NCBI GenBank assembly: GCA_934180065.1
Contig: CAKPRA010000001.1
Coordinates: 1 to 64,000 of the forward strand
Origin: an uncultured Clostridia bacterium
GTDB lineage: Bacteria; Bacillota; Clostridia; TANB77; CAG-508
DNA length: 64,000 nucleotides
Direction: 5' to 3'
Of this stretch, positions 35,586 to 45,507 are shown in pieces. The stretch's first letter is position 1, and each line of letters begins with the position of its first letter. Position numbers and translations under genes: made by a program. The notes under the pieces were generated by a model. That model saw only the letters and a list, made by a program, of their open reading frames with translations. It searched no databases and was not told the origin of the DNA.

Positions 35586-36176
35586 TTACTCATAATCTTC
35601 TATTAAGCTAGACAAATTTTCTTTTCCTATTATATTTATTCCCTCTTCCAATTTTGCCTGATCTTCTTTTGGAAGGTATTTTGTAAATATTTTTGTTTCA
35701 TAAACTAAATTTTCCTCATTGTTTTCATTTTTATTATAAACATTAATCATACCATCTACAGACTTAACAATGTAATGTTCATTACACATCTCAGCTAGCT
35801 CTTTATATATAATAATTTGCTTATCAGAAAATTTATTTAATTTCCAATCAAAATAGTATTTTTCAACTTCTTTTTCATTCATATTAACAATTTCTTCGGG
35901 TACTACATATTCTTCTTGCACATAATGTCCACATTTTTTATAATATGTCTTTATTGTTAGTTTTGCATTAGGGCCCACAAGCTCCTGCTCTTTATTTGAA
36001 GTTATAATACTATTTTCATCTGAGCCAATTTTTTTATTTTCTCCAGTTTCATTTACTATCAAATTTTCATTTTTAAAGCTTTTATTATCATATTGTTTTA
36101 TTATAAAAAAAACTATCACTAAAACCAATAAAATCGAAAAAAATGTACTTAATATTATTAAACTTTTTTTGCTCAT
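35586..36176 (-). CDS. Membrane-anchored protein with a BofC C-terminal-like domain
   Basis: One N-terminal transmembrane helix (IILSTFFSILLVLVIVFFIIK) is followed by an extracytoplasmic domain. Its second half (YYFDWKLNKFSD, CNEHYIVKSVDGMINVYN, then LPKEDQAKLEEGI and a final LIEDYE) matches the pattern of BofC C-terminal domains. In Bacillus, BofC inhibits the SpoIVB protease in the sigma-K checkpoint; in Clostridia proteins with this domain are widespread and less defined. The start at ATG 36176 follows GAGGTGA. It follows comEC on the same strand. Confidence 0.65.
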   Translation of the reverse strand: MSKKSLIILSTFFSILLVLVIVFFIIKQYDNKSFKNENLIVNETGENKKIGSDENSIITSNKEQELVGPNAKLTIKTYYKKCGHYVQEEYVVPEEIVNMNEKEVEKYYFDWKLNKFSDKQIIIYKELAEMCNEHYIVKSVDGMINVYNKNENNEENLVYETKIFTKYLPKEDQAKLEEGINIIGKENLSSLIEDYE

Positions 36177-36341
36177 CAACTCACCTCTAATACTAAATAG
36201 TATTTTTTCTTATTATTGCAAAATTTTTCAAATTTATTCATTTATAAGATTTATTTTACTTTTTTGTTACTATTCACAGCCACGCTCTTTCAGATATAGT
36301 ATATATTGTGCGATATTTTGTTATAGCCTTTATATTTATGT

Positions 36342-38792
36342 TTACTTACCTATACTTTCAAGCTTTATTTTTTTCCCATCAGACTTAATTATAATTTCAC
36401 CCATTAAATCTGTTCTATAAATTTCAACATTCATTTTATTCAAAGTTTCAATTACAGATTGTGAAGGATGTCCAAATTTATTATTTATACCAACTCCAAT
36501 TATTGCATATTTTGGATTAACTTTTTTCAAAAACATTTCACTCGAGGATGTTTTTGATCCATGATGTGGCACTTTTAAAATAGTTGAATTTAATGCATTA
36601 TTTTTATACTTAGATATAATTCTTTGTTCAGCCATATTTTCAATATCTCCAGTAAATAATATAGAAAATTTTCCGTACATCATTTTCAATACTAAAGAAT
36701 TGTTATTTATATTATTTTCAGAAATAACACTATTTTCGTCAGGCCATAAAGTTTCAAAAAATATATTATCAATATTTATTCTATCTCCTGATTGAAAAAC
36801 TCGAATATTTATATTAGTACTCTTAGCAATTTTTTTAAATTTCTCGTAATTTTCACTTTGTTCAAATTGTTTTCCAATAATAATATTTTTTATTTTCATA
36901 TTTTGCATTATGTAAAAAAGACCTCCACAATGATCTGAATCAAAGTGAGAAATTATCATATAATCTAAGCTCTTAACCCCTCTATTTATTAGATATGGGT
37001 ATAATATATTTTTTCCAATATAATCTTCCTCATTATTTCCTGTATTTTTATAAAGGCTCTCATTTCCGCCCCCATCAATTAATATATTTTTGTTATTTTT
37101 GGTTATTATTAATGTACTATCTCCTTGTCCAACATCTATAAAATAAACTTCTATCCCCTTATTTATTCCTATAATCAAATATGAAACTGTAGAAATGATG
37201 ATGTTTACTATAATTATAAATTTCAAAATTTTATTTATTATTTTTTTATCCTTTTTAATTGCTTTAATTTTAATATACATAAAAAAAATAACAATATAAT
37301 AACAAACTATATTCATAATTTTTATACTTCCAATTTTAAAATTAAAAAATCTAAGTTTACAGCAAAATTTAGAAAAATTAAGCAATAAATTGACACAAAA
37401 AGTTAATAACATTCCAATAAGATTGGCTAAATTACTAGAAATAAGTGTACAAATCAAGAATATAAATATCATTGGAATAATTATAGATACAAGAAAACTA
37501 GATATCGGATTAGAAACTATAAAGATAATTGAAAATTTATTATAGATTGTTGCAATAATTGGAAATGTTGTAATATTTGCCGATATCCCTAAACTTACTT
37601 GCTCTTTTAGATATTTTACTATTTTTAAATTCTCTTTGATTTTTAAAACTTTATTAAAATATCCATAAAATAGAATTATTCCGACAGTTGCCAAAAAAGA
37701 TAACAAAAAACTTGAACTATAAATATTAAATGGATTTATAACAAGAATAAAAATTGCAGAAATTGAAATATTAGTTAAACTATCACTTTTTCTAAAAAGA
37801 ATTTTTGAAAGATAAAAAATTACTATCATTATTGTTGCTCTCAAAACAGAGCTTGTATTTTGTACCAAATTATAAAAAAATATCACTCCAAAAATAGACA
37901 ATATATAAGAAGCTTTTTTTCCAAATTTTTTTGTAATTATTGTAATAAAATTAGCCACGTACATAACATGTAGTCCTGAAATAGCAAGTATATGTGATAA
38001 ACTACTTTCTGAAAAACTATCTATTATATCTGTACTTAAATTTGCCTTATCTCCCAAAATTAATGCTGTACAAAAATTATTAATATTTTCAGATAAATGT
38101 TTCGAAAATTCCTTTTTAATTTTCCTGTTTATATTTATCATAATTTTTTTATACAAAGGAATTTTCTCATTTGATATTTTTTTAATACTTTCCACATTTA
38201 TAACTGCACATATATTTTTACTCATTAAATATTTCCTATAATCAAAACATCTATAATTTTTTTGTTTTTGAACATTGTCAAAAGTTCCATTTATTAATAT
38301 TATATCTCCAATATCAAAATTACCTATTGTTGCACCTTTATTCTTTATTAATATTTTTTTGCCAATGTATTTTAAATTGTTTATTCTATTAACTTTAATT
38401 ATTTTAATAACAATTTTATTTCCATATTGAGATTCAATTACTTGATCTACCTTTCCAATTATTGAGATATTCTCACTATCATAATATATTTCATAAAAAT
38501 CCATTCTCTTATTCACTGTAATATTACTTGATACAATTATTGTTATTATAATAACAAACTTATATTTTAATTTATTAAGTTCCTTTTTTAATTTCTTAAT
38601 ACTATTTAGATTATTTTCATTAGTTATTATTTTTGAGTATTTATATTTTATATATCTATAGTGAATACATACATAACTTAAATATACACATAAAATAAAA
38701 GTCAAAAAGAGGATTATATTCTTTCTAAAATATAATCCCCCTATTATTCCTATTACATAGCATATTGCCACTAATAAAATCTTTCTTTTCAA
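36342..38792 (-). CDS. comEC: ComEC/Rec2 DNA-uptake channel protein
   Basis: ComEC forms the membrane channel for single-stranded DNA during transformation. N-terminal transmembrane helices and an OB-like extracellular domain come first, then the Competence domain with HILAISGLHVMYVA, more helices, and a C-terminal metallo-beta-lactamase domain with DVGQGDSTLI, SHFDSDHCGG and KVPHHGS. At 816 residues it is full length. The start is TTG, with AAAGGAGA just upstream. No other com genes are nearby, so present-day competence is not shown. Confidence 0.92.
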   Translation of the reverse strand: MKRKILLVAICYVIGIIGGLYFRKNIILFLTFILCVYLSYVCIHYRYIKYKYSKIITNENNLNSIKKLKKELNKLKYKFVIIITIIVSSNITVNKRMDFYEIYYDSENISIIGKVDQVIESQYGNKIVIKIIKVNRINNLKYIGKKILIKNKGATIGNFDIGDIILINGTFDNVQKQKNYRCFDYRKYLMSKNICAVINVESIKKISNEKIPLYKKIMININRKIKKEFSKHLSENINNFCTALILGDKANLSTDIIDSFSESSLSHILAISGLHVMYVANFITIITKKFGKKASYILSIFGVIFFYNLVQNTSSVLRATIMIVIFYLSKILFRKSDSLTNISISAIFILVINPFNIYSSSFLLSFLATVGIILFYGYFNKVLKIKENLKIVKYLKEQVSLGISANITTFPIIATIYNKFSIIFIVSNPISSFLVSIIIPMIFIFLICTLISSNLANLIGMLLTFCVNLLLNFSKFCCKLRFFNFKIGSIKIMNIVCYYIVIFFMYIKIKAIKKDKKIINKILKFIIIVNIIISTVSYLIIGINKGIEVYFIDVGQGDSTLIITKNNKNILIDGGGNESLYKNTGNNEEDYIGKNILYPYLINRGVKSLDYMIISHFDSDHCGGLFYIMQNMKIKNIIIGKQFEQSENYEKFKKIAKSTNINIRVFQSGDRINIDNIFFETLWPDENSVISENNINNNSLVLKMMYGKFSILFTGDIENMAEQRIISKYKNNALNSTILKVPHHGSKTSSSEMFLKKVNPKYAIIGVGINNKFGHPSQSVIETLNKMNVEIYRTDLMGEIIIKSDGKKIKLESIGK

Positions 38793-38817
38793 TATTCTCC
38801 TTTATAATAACCCCTTA

Positions 38818-40224
38818 TTATAATACTCTTCTAGCACAAACGTATCTTTTTTGATATGAAGAAGATGATAATGAAGAAATTATTACACCTGTTCTTGAGT
38901 TAGAAGCATGTATAAATTCTCCTCCACCTATGTATAATCCAACATGACCAATTCTTGTATTTGATGTATCTCTAAATATTAAAATATCACCCGGTTGTAA
39001 ATTACTTTTACTTACTGCAACACCATCATTTGCTTGTGTTGATGATGATCTACTTAATGAATATCCAAAATGTTTATATACATATTGAACAAATCCTGAA
39101 CAATCAAAAGTATTAGGACCATTAGTTCCATAAACATATCTATATCCTAAAAAGTTTCTAGCATATGCAACTATAGCTTCACCATTTGGATTTGAAGCAA
39201 CTGTTTCATTTTTTGTTACTGTTTCTACGGGTTGCTCTGTATTTTCTTTATTGCTTTCTTCCAAACTTGTTGAACTTCTTGATGTTACTTCAACTTTCTT
39301 TGAAGATAATAAAGATTTTGAAATATATGCTTTTTTATTATCTATTTTAATTATGTACCAATCTCCATCTTCTCCTGTTACTTTCACAGAATCATTTGTA
39401 TTTAATACTTTTACAACTTCTGAAGATTTATTAGCCTCACTTCTTGCATTTACTGCTGTTCCTTTTACATAATAAGTTTTTGCACTTGAATATGTTTTTT
39501 CTGTAGATTTGTTTTCTTCTTTTTTAGGCTCTTCTGTCTTTTTACCATCTTCTACAGTTTTATTATTTTCTTCTGTCTTGTTTTCCGCTGCTTTATTATC
39601 ATCAATTTTTGTTATCTTTTCAGTTAAGACCCAACCTGAGTTAGAGCTAGAGCTAACATATGACCATAATCCAGCTGTAATAAGAACATCATATGTTTCA
39701 TTAGATTTTGTCTTATTCATAGATATTGCATTTATTAATGGTGCAACTTTTAAATCTATTTCGCTATTGAAATTTCCTTTCATAGGCTTAGATTGCTCTT
39801 CTTGTTTATTTTCAACAGTTTCATTTTCTGTAGAATTTGTAGTTGTCGTTTCAGTTGTTGTTGGCTCTTCTTTTTTTATATTATTATCTACATTATTTTT
39901 GTCATTATCATTATTATTTTGGTCTATAGTGTTATTTGAAATAACATTCTCTTCTTTTACTTTTATATACTGTTTACTTACATATCCAACTTTACCATTA
40001 GCTTTTACTTTGTACCAATCTCCATTTTGTCCAAGGATTTCTACCTTCTCATTTTCATCTAGTAAAGCTAAAACTTGTGAGGATGTACTTTCTTCTTTTC
40101 TCAACCTTAAATCACTTGTTGATACAGTTCCTGTTGTTGCAAACACAGTTGTGTTAAAGCACAAAAATAAAATTATAGTTATGCCAATAATTACAATCAT
40201 AGCCATACTTTTTTTATCTTTCAT
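38818..40224 (-). CDS. Secreted SH3-domain NlpC/P60 cell-wall endopeptidase
   Basis: It cleaves peptidoglycan stem peptides. The start at 40224 follows AAAGGAGA; the longer frame to 40269 crosses the promoter. A signal peptide (MKDKKSMAMIVIIGITIILFL, cleavage near FATTG) is followed by SH3b domains at about 32-92, 145-215 and 250-310, separated by Asn/Glu/Thr-rich linkers, and a C-terminal NlpC/P60 domain. Catalytic Cys375 is in DCSGF; His residues are in RIGHVGLYIG and FIHAS. Length 468. Confidence 0.9.
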   Translation of the reverse strand: MKDKKSMAMIVIIGITIILFLCFNTTVFATTGTVSTSDLRLRKEESTSSQVLALLDENEKVEILGQNGDWYKVKANGKVGYVSKQYIKVKEENVISNNTIDQNNNDNDKNNVDNNIKKEEPTTTETTTTNSTENETVENKQEEQSKPMKGNFNSEIDLKVAPLINAISMNKTKSNETYDVLITAGLWSYVSSSSNSGWVLTEKITKIDDNKAAENKTEENNKTVEDGKKTEEPKKEENKSTEKTYSSAKTYYVKGTAVNARSEANKSSEVVKVLNTNDSVKVTGEDGDWYIIKIDNKKAYISKSLLSSKKVEVTSRSSTSLEESNKENTEQPVETVTKNETVASNPNGEAIVAYARNFLGYRYVYGTNGPNTFDCSGFVQYVYKHFGYSLSRSSSTQANDGVAVSKSNLQPGDILIFRDTSNTRIGHVGLYIGGGEFIHASNSRTGVIISSLSSSSYQKRYVCARRVL

Positions 40225-40257
40225 TTTTTTAATCTCCTTTAACGTAAAACTGGTATC

Positions 40258-40286
40258 AGTATACATCAATATTCAATAAAAGTCAA
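40258..40286 (-). promoter_or_regulatory. Promoter of the NlpC/P60 gene
   Basis: Minus strand: TTGACT (40281-40286), 17 bp, TATACT (40258-40263), 34 bp before the start codon. Confidence 0.75.
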
Positions 40287-40314
40287 TTTTTTCCAATATA
40301 AAATTTCCTACTAT

Positions 40315-40420
40315 AACAAAAGCGGACATTAATAACATTTGCTCTGTTTAAGACATTTTAAAGTCCGCGTCTTTGTTCGTGCACAAAAATTACACTCATA
40401 TATTTAACTTTCCTATTATA
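40315..40420. repeat. Dispersed hairpin repeat, copy B
   Basis: AACAAAAGCGGAC (40315-40327) and GTCCGCGTCTTTGTT (40363-40377) form the same hairpin as at 361-423, with a nearly identical loop (ATTAATAACATTTGCTCTG). The downstream part ends with the same ACTTTCCTATTATA motif as copy A but lacks about 100 bases present there. It lies between the NlpC promoter and the hup terminator; no ORF. Confidence 0.65.
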
Positions 40421-40446
40421 AAAGACATAACTTACGTTATGTCTTT
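40421..40446 (-). terminator. Terminator of hup
   Basis: AAAGACATAAC pairs with GTTATGTCTTT around a 4-base loop, 35 bp after the hup stop codon on the minus strand. Confidence 0.7.
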
Positions 40447-40480
40447 ATATGAATTCATATTTATATATAAATTTCAATTA

Positions 40481-40756
40481 TTATCCATTAACAGCATCTT
40501 TTAATGCTTTTCCAGCTTTGAATACAGGAGCTTTTTTAGCAGCTATTTTCATTTCTTTACCTGTTTGTGGGTTTCTTCCTTTTCTTGCAGCTCTTGATCT
40601 TACTTCGAAAGATCCAAATCCTACTAATTGGATTTTATCTCCTTTAGCTAGTGTTTCTGCTATAACATCTACTAATGCGTTTATTGATGCTTCAGCACTT
40701 TTCTTTGTTTCTCCTGTTTTAGCAGCTACTGCCGCAATTAAATCAGATTTGTTCAT
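40481..40756 (-). CDS. hup: DNA-binding protein HU
   Basis: A histone-like nucleoid protein that bends DNA as a dimer. MNKSDLIAAVAAKTGETKKSA at the start and GFGSFEVRSRAARKGRNPQTG (the beta-arm region) are diagnostic. At 91 residues it is normal length. ATG with AGGAGG. Monocistronic. Confidence 0.97.
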   Translation of the reverse strand: MNKSDLIAAVAAKTGETKKSAEASINALVDVIAETLAKGDKIQLVGFGSFEVRSRAARKGRNPQTGKEMKIAAKKAPVFKAGKALKDAVNG

Positions 40757-40873
40757 TGTTCATTACCTCCTATTGAATTTTATATTATGTACTTTATAAT
40801 TCTGGTTCTATTGCAGATTTATAAACTACTATAATGATTATTCGCCAAATTAATACAAAATCCTTCTTTTTTC

Positions 40874-42454
40874 TTATTTTTTCTTATATTTTTTATTTTT
40901 TTCGAATAAATTAATACAATTAAATATTGGAATTGATGATAACTCATCTTTACTTAATATTTTTAATAAGAAAAACATGATTATATAAGTAATTATGGCT
41001 ATTATTCCTGCTAATATTATAGCTATTTTTTCTATTATTATTCCTTTTAATAAAAAATAAGTATAATATAAGCACATTGCCATTATACACGAAGCAATTA
41101 CAGGTTTCAAGACAAATTTAAAAATTTCAAAATTTATTTTTAATTTTTTTCTCATAACAGAAAAACTGATAAAAAAAGCTATTATATGACAAAACAGCGT
41201 TGCAATACAACATCCTACTATTCCACCATACCAATATTGGTCAGGCGAAATATTTAATAGCTTAACATTTAAAAATACTTTAGCACATACGCCTAATCCC
41301 AAAGCAATGGCTGGTATAAAAACTTTTCCAATTCCTTGCAAAACAGCATTTACAATTTGCTCTAAAGATATAAAAATCATAGATATTGCACTTATTTTCA
41401 AAAGCATACTCCCACTATTAGATCCAAATAAAAATTCTAATATTTGATCAGAAAACGAAACCATACAAAAACTACATGGTAATACAATTAAAATTGTGTA
41501 TATTAAATAAGTTTTTACTAATCTATTTATATCTGTATACTTTCTTTCAAATTTAAGCTCAGCAATTATTGGAATTATTGTTGTTGCTATTGCTATTATA
41601 AAGGAAACTGGAACCGCAGAAACTACATCTATCTTTCCACTTAAAATACCATATTGAATTTTAGCTGAATTTTCGCCTATAAAATTTTTCAAAAATCTTA
41701 CAATTGTGACAGAATCAATATTTCTATTTAAAGAAGCTAATATTGAACTTAGTGATATAGGTATTGAAATATATAATATTTTAATAATCTTTCTTAATTT
41801 AAATTTTACTTTTATATTTTTTAATCCACTTTTTTTATATAAGTATATAAAACTTCCCAAAGTTGCTAAAGTTGTTGCAAAATTTGCAAAAGCTGCCATC
41901 ATGATAGTATTTGAAGATGTTACTATATATGCTATTTCTACTAATGTAAATGTAAATATAGTTTTTAATATTTGCTCTACTGTTTGTGATTTTGCCGTGA
42001 TATCAATTTTATTTATACCATTAAAATATCCTCTATACACAGAAATTATACATACATTAAAAATTGCTGGAGCTAATGCAATAATCGATTTTTTCGACTC
42101 TGGAATATTTAACAAATTTTCAGAAATATATCCTGCAAATATTACTAGTAATAAACTTGAAAAAATACCTATCACCGAAAAAACTACTAAGGAACCTTTA
42201 AAAACCTCTGCAACATCTTTTGAATTCTTCTTACTTTCGGCTATCATTTTTGAAACTGCATTTGGAACACCTATTGACGAAATTGTCAACAACAAAGCAT
42301 ATATCTGATAACCAGAATTATATATAGCATTTCCCCAATCCCCAAAACCGGTCTTATTTGCTAAATAGAGCTTATATAATAATCCAAAAATTTTCACTAC
42401 AACTTGAGATATCAATAATGCTATAATTCCATTAAATATATTATTTTTTTTCAT
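40874..42454 (-). CDS. MurJ/SpoVB-family polysaccharide flippase
   Basis: A MOP-superfamily membrane transporter with about 14 predicted helices. NIFNGIIALLISQVVVKIFG at the N-terminus and the segment ISSIGVPNAVSKMIAESK are typical of SpoVB/YtgP/MurJ-like lipid II flippases of Firmicutes. At 526 residues it is family length. It acts in peptidoglycan precursor export for vegetative or spore cortex synthesis; the sequence does not distinguish which. No operon partner; a 608-bp repeat-bearing gap lies upstream. Confidence 0.85.
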   Translation of the reverse strand: MKKNNIFNGIIALLISQVVVKIFGLLYKLYLANKTGFGDWGNAIYNSGYQIYALLLTISSIGVPNAVSKMIAESKKNSKDVAEVFKGSLVVFSVIGIFSSLLLVIFAGYISENLLNIPESKKSIIALAPAIFNVCIISVYRGYFNGINKIDITAKSQTVEQILKTIFTFTLVEIAYIVTSSNTIMMAAFANFATTLATLGSFIYLYKKSGLKNIKVKFKLRKIIKILYISIPISLSSILASLNRNIDSVTIVRFLKNFIGENSAKIQYGILSGKIDVVSAVPVSFIIAIATTIIPIIAELKFERKYTDINRLVKTYLIYTILIVLPCSFCMVSFSDQILEFLFGSNSGSMLLKISAISMIFISLEQIVNAVLQGIGKVFIPAIALGLGVCAKVFLNVKLLNISPDQYWYGGIVGCCIATLFCHIIAFFISFSVMRKKLKINFEIFKFVLKPVIASCIMAMCLYYTYFLLKGIIIEKIAIILAGIIAIITYIIMFFLLKILSKDELSSIPIFNCINLFEKNKKYKKK

Positions 42455-42649
42455 AATAAATTCATTCCCCTCAATAAAAAGCTTATATTAATTCCTTAAT
42501 ATATATTCTAATATAAATTTTTAATGAGCTTTATAATTATAAAAAACAAGTATCATTCCCCTATTACTTTCCATAACTCAAAACAAATTATTACTATTTA
42601 CAATATACTAATTATCAATAGCTCCATCATATAAAAAGTAGAGTAGGAC

Positions 42650-42802
42650 ATGTGAATATATATATTAAAAAGAAGTGCCACGCAGCTTGGGAGCTTTTAG
42701 ATAATGCTCTAATACAACAAAACTTAAACGAGGGCACTACCAATCTCACACTGCTTTGTACGGGCGACCAGCAAGGCACGAATTTTTAATATATATTCAC
42801 AT
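42650..42802. repeat. Structured element copy 3: conserved core within an inverted repeat
   Basis: The left arm 42650-42671 (ATGTGAATATATATATT...) and right arm 42783-42802 are complementary apart from one extra TA on the left. GTGCC (42675-42679) with GGCAC (42775-42779) continues the stem across a GAA/GAA internal loop. The core (CGCAGCTTGGGAGCTTTT, AAACGAGGGCACTAC, TTTGTACGGGCGACCAGCAAG) matches the copies at 32.1-32.4 kb. The arms have a different sequence from copy 1 but keep pairing, and AGTC/GACT there is replaced by GTGCC/GGCAC here. Confidence 0.75.
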
Positions 42803-42837
42803 ATCCGGCTTATTATAAAATACTAACACGTAACATA

Positions 42838-42945
42838 TAGTCTGGAAGCTTTTATATAATATTATCCTATTACAACAAAACTAAAATGATGGCTCTACAA
42901 TCCTCACAATACCTTGTATAGGTAACCAGCAATAAGTAACTATGA
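42838..42945. repeat. Structured element copy 4, degenerate
   Basis: AGTCTGGAAGCTTTTATATAA, ACAACAAAACTAAAATGATGG and TTGTATAGGTAACCAGCAA recur in the same order and spacing as the other cores, with more changes and no clear long arms. It lies just downstream of copy 3. The rest of the 608-bp gap holds only the promoter of the next gene. Confidence 0.55.
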
Positions 42946-42993
42946 ATAGTAACAACAAATTCGTTCTTTTATCAACAAATTCTACCAAAACAC

Positions 42994-43022
42994 TTGAATT
43001 TTTGCCCAATTTATAGGATAAT
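42994..43022 (+). promoter_or_regulatory. Promoter of the TraG/VirD4-like gene
   Basis: TTGAAT (42994-42999), 17 bp, GATAAT (43017-43022). It lies after the repeat copies and 40 bp before the TTG start at 43063. Confidence 0.6.
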
Positions 43023-43062
43023 ATATAGGAATTATTTTATTTTTTTGAAAGTGGTGAAAATC

Positions 43063-45402
43063 TTGAAATTATTTGATAAATTTTTAAAATTTCTAAAAAC
43101 TGATAGAAACACATTTTTAACTTATATATTAACTCTAATAACAATTTATCTAGCTGTTGATAGAGTTGTAGAAATGTTATTAATGATTTTCACAGGAATT
43201 GGTTGTTCATATTGGAGTCCTATCGGATATGCTTTTGCTTTTGCTTGTCCAATTTTTGCATTTCTGTTTTCATGCAGTTCTAAATTTGCAGATTCAGAGG
43301 AAACCAAACTATCATTTTTCTATTTATATGTAATAGCTTTATATATTTTGGTTATATCAATGGCAAATCAATCCATAAATTCAGGTTGTTGGTTACTACT
43401 TTTATCATCACCATCATATGTAAAAATTGCAACAGAATATTCAGATTTAATAGCACCAGCATTTAGAAGTATTTCTATTTATTTGCCTTTAGTAACTTTC
43501 TATCCTCTTATTGTAAAATTAATAACAGTAGTTAATGATACAAAAAGCATAAAAGAATCCATATATGAATATCCTGGAATTAACCTATCTAATAAAAAAT
43601 CACCTATGACAGGTCAATATAGTTGTGAAATAAAACTTTGTGTAGATAAACATACTGGTAATGATGTAAAAATTGCAGAAGATAGACGTTTTGAATCAAT
43701 GCTTGTTGTTGGTGTATCAGGATCAGGAAAAACTTCTTTAATTTTTGAACCAATGATAGCAAGGGATATTGAAAAGAAGCATTTTTATAATAAATCTGCT
43801 AAAGAATTCGGATTTGCAGCTTTAAAATCTGGAATTGCAAATTTAAATGCACCTTATAACAATGAATATTTAAATAAAAACTTTTCATTGAATATGCTTT
43901 CTCCAAGCTCCACTGAATCTGGAACATACAAATCTTGTATGAAAAAAATGATTTATGGAACATATAATGGAAAAATTATATACAAGGATTTAGGATTAAC
44001 TTATATATCTCCTGATTTTGAATCAATATCAAGAGTTATAAATGTAGCTAAAAATTATAATGTAAAATATAATTTAATTGATCCTAATTCACCTGATTCT
44101 ATTGGATTAAATCCTTTTGCATATGATAATCCTTTACAAACATCTGTAGTAATATCAACAGCATTAAAGAATTTGCATTTTTCAAGTAATGCTGATATGG
44201 ATTTAAACTTAGGAGTTCAAGCAAACTTTGCAACACAGGCTATTGAAAATGTTTCAATTTTATTTAAAGTAATGTACCCAAGAATGCATGATGGAGAAAT
44301 TCCAACATTAGAAGATATATTAAATGCATTTAATGATTTTTCTATAATTCAAAATATGACTGAAGAGCTTATGAAAGATGATGAATTAGCAGAAAAATTC
44401 AAAATATTAACATCTTATTTTAAAAAGAATTTTTACACTGATAGTATTTATCGTGCAGATACAGAAAAGTATATTTCTTCAGCAATAACACAATTAGATA
44501 ATTTATTAAGATATCCTGGAATTAGAAATATTTTATGTAATAGAACTAATAATATAAATTTTGATTCAGCATTAGCAAATGGAGAATTTACATTTTTATG
44601 TACAAGACGTGGTGACTTAGGCGAAGCAGCACATACGGCTTTTGGTTTATTCTTCTTATTGTCTATGCAATATGCTGTATTAAGAAGACCTGGTATTGAA
44701 GCAACAAGAATTCCTCATTTCTTATATATTGACGAATTTTCAAACTTTATATCAAGTTCAACAGAGCCAATATTTACTTTATATAGAAAATATAGAGTAG
44801 GTTCAGTTATTTCTATACAAAATCTTGATCAGTTAAATGCAAACAATAAAAAGTATAGAAAAACTATTATAGCAAACTGTGTTCATAAAGTAGTATTTGG
44901 AAATAATGAGCCTGAGGATAATGATTGGTGGTCTAAAGAGCTTGGTGAAAAATCTGAATTTACATATAACCAAAATTATGAAACTGCTAAAGAAAAATAT
45001 TCAGATACACTTAGTGGTATCAAAGCTGCGAAAACTCCAAATTACAAACCTGGAAAAGTTCAATCTATTAAATTTAAACAATGTATATATAAAATTCGCG
45101 ATGGTGGTGGAAAAAATATTGTTGGTACAGGAAATTTAAATTTCTTAGATTCAAAATATAAGGAAAAACAAAAAGATACACAATTTAATTTTGAAAAATT
45201 TACTAATGGAACATCTTATAGTGAAGATAACTCAAAGAGAAAGAAATCAAAAAAGTCTGGTATTCCTACATTTGTAAATGATGATAATTCCGATAATGAA
45301 TTAGATCCAATACGTTCAAATGGAAAAGAATCAATTTTTGGAAATCCAGAAGAAGGTCAAGCAATAATTAATAATCCTAATAATATAAAAAAGAATACTT
45401 AA
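43063..45402 (+). CDS. TraG/VirD4-type coupling ATPase (type IV secretion/conjugation)
   Basis: A membrane-anchored FtsK/VirD4-class ATPase that would pump DNA or protein through a type IV channel. Four N-terminal hydrophobic segments (about 17-40, 50-70, 82-100, 138-158) come first; Walker A GVSGSGKTS is at 217-225, with the Walker B-like segment FLYIDEFSNF (D557-E558) and SVISIQNLDQL late in the motor domain. The C-terminal 100 residues are Asn/Ser/Lys-rich and disordered. Start TTG 43063 follows AAAGTGGTGA. The longer frame from 42994 begins inside the promoter. 779 residues. No relaxase, VirB4 or pilus gene is in the window. Confidence 0.82.
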   Translation: MKLFDKFLKFLKTDRNTFLTYILTLITIYLAVDRVVEMLLMIFTGIGCSYWSPIGYAFAFACPIFAFLFSCSSKFADSEETKLSFFYLYVIALYILVISMANQSINSGCWLLLLSSPSYVKIATEYSDLIAPAFRSISIYLPLVTFYPLIVKLITVVNDTKSIKESIYEYPGINLSNKKSPMTGQYSCEIKLCVDKHTGNDVKIAEDRRFESMLVVGVSGSGKTSLIFEPMIARDIEKKHFYNKSAKEFGFAALKSGIANLNAPYNNEYLNKNFSLNMLSPSSTESGTYKSCMKKMIYGTYNGKIIYKDLGLTYISPDFESISRVINVAKNYNVKYNLIDPNSPDSIGLNPFAYDNPLQTSVVISTALKNLHFSSNADMDLNLGVQANFATQAIENVSILFKVMYPRMHDGEIPTLEDILNAFNDFSIIQNMTEELMKDDELAEKFKILTSYFKKNFYTDSIYRADTEKYISSAITQLDNLLRYPGIRNILCNRTNNINFDSALANGEFTFLCTRRGDLGEAAHTAFGLFFLLSMQYAVLRRPGIEATRIPHFLYIDEFSNFISSSTEPIFTLYRKYRVGSVISIQNLDQLNANNKKYRKTIIANCVHKVVFGNNEPEDNDWWSKELGEKSEFTYNQNYETAKEKYSDTLSGIKAAKTPNYKPGKVQSIKFKQCIYKIRDGGGKNIVGTGNLNFLDSKYKEKQKDTQFNFEKFTNGTSYSEDNSKRKKSKKSGIPTFVNDDNSDNELDPIRSNGKESIFGNPEEGQAIINNPNNIKKNT

Positions 45403-45428
45403 AGAACATAAAAAATAAAAGTAAGAAA

Positions 45429-45457
45429 AGGGACAATTTTGAATTTAAATTGTCCTC
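45429..45457. terminator. Bidirectional terminator between the TraG-like and replication-relaxation-like genes
   Basis: GGGACAATTT pairs with AAATTGTCC; an A run precedes and a T run (CTCTTTTTTT) follows. Confidence 0.75.
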
Positions 45458-45507
45458 TTTTTTTACTTTAATTATATAATCAAAATTATAATAAAATTTC
45501 AACAAAA

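Noticed and set aside
42994..43062. N-terminal extension of the TraG-like protein
   Set aside because: The TTG at 42994 is the promoter -35 box; the start at 43063 has a ribosome binding site.
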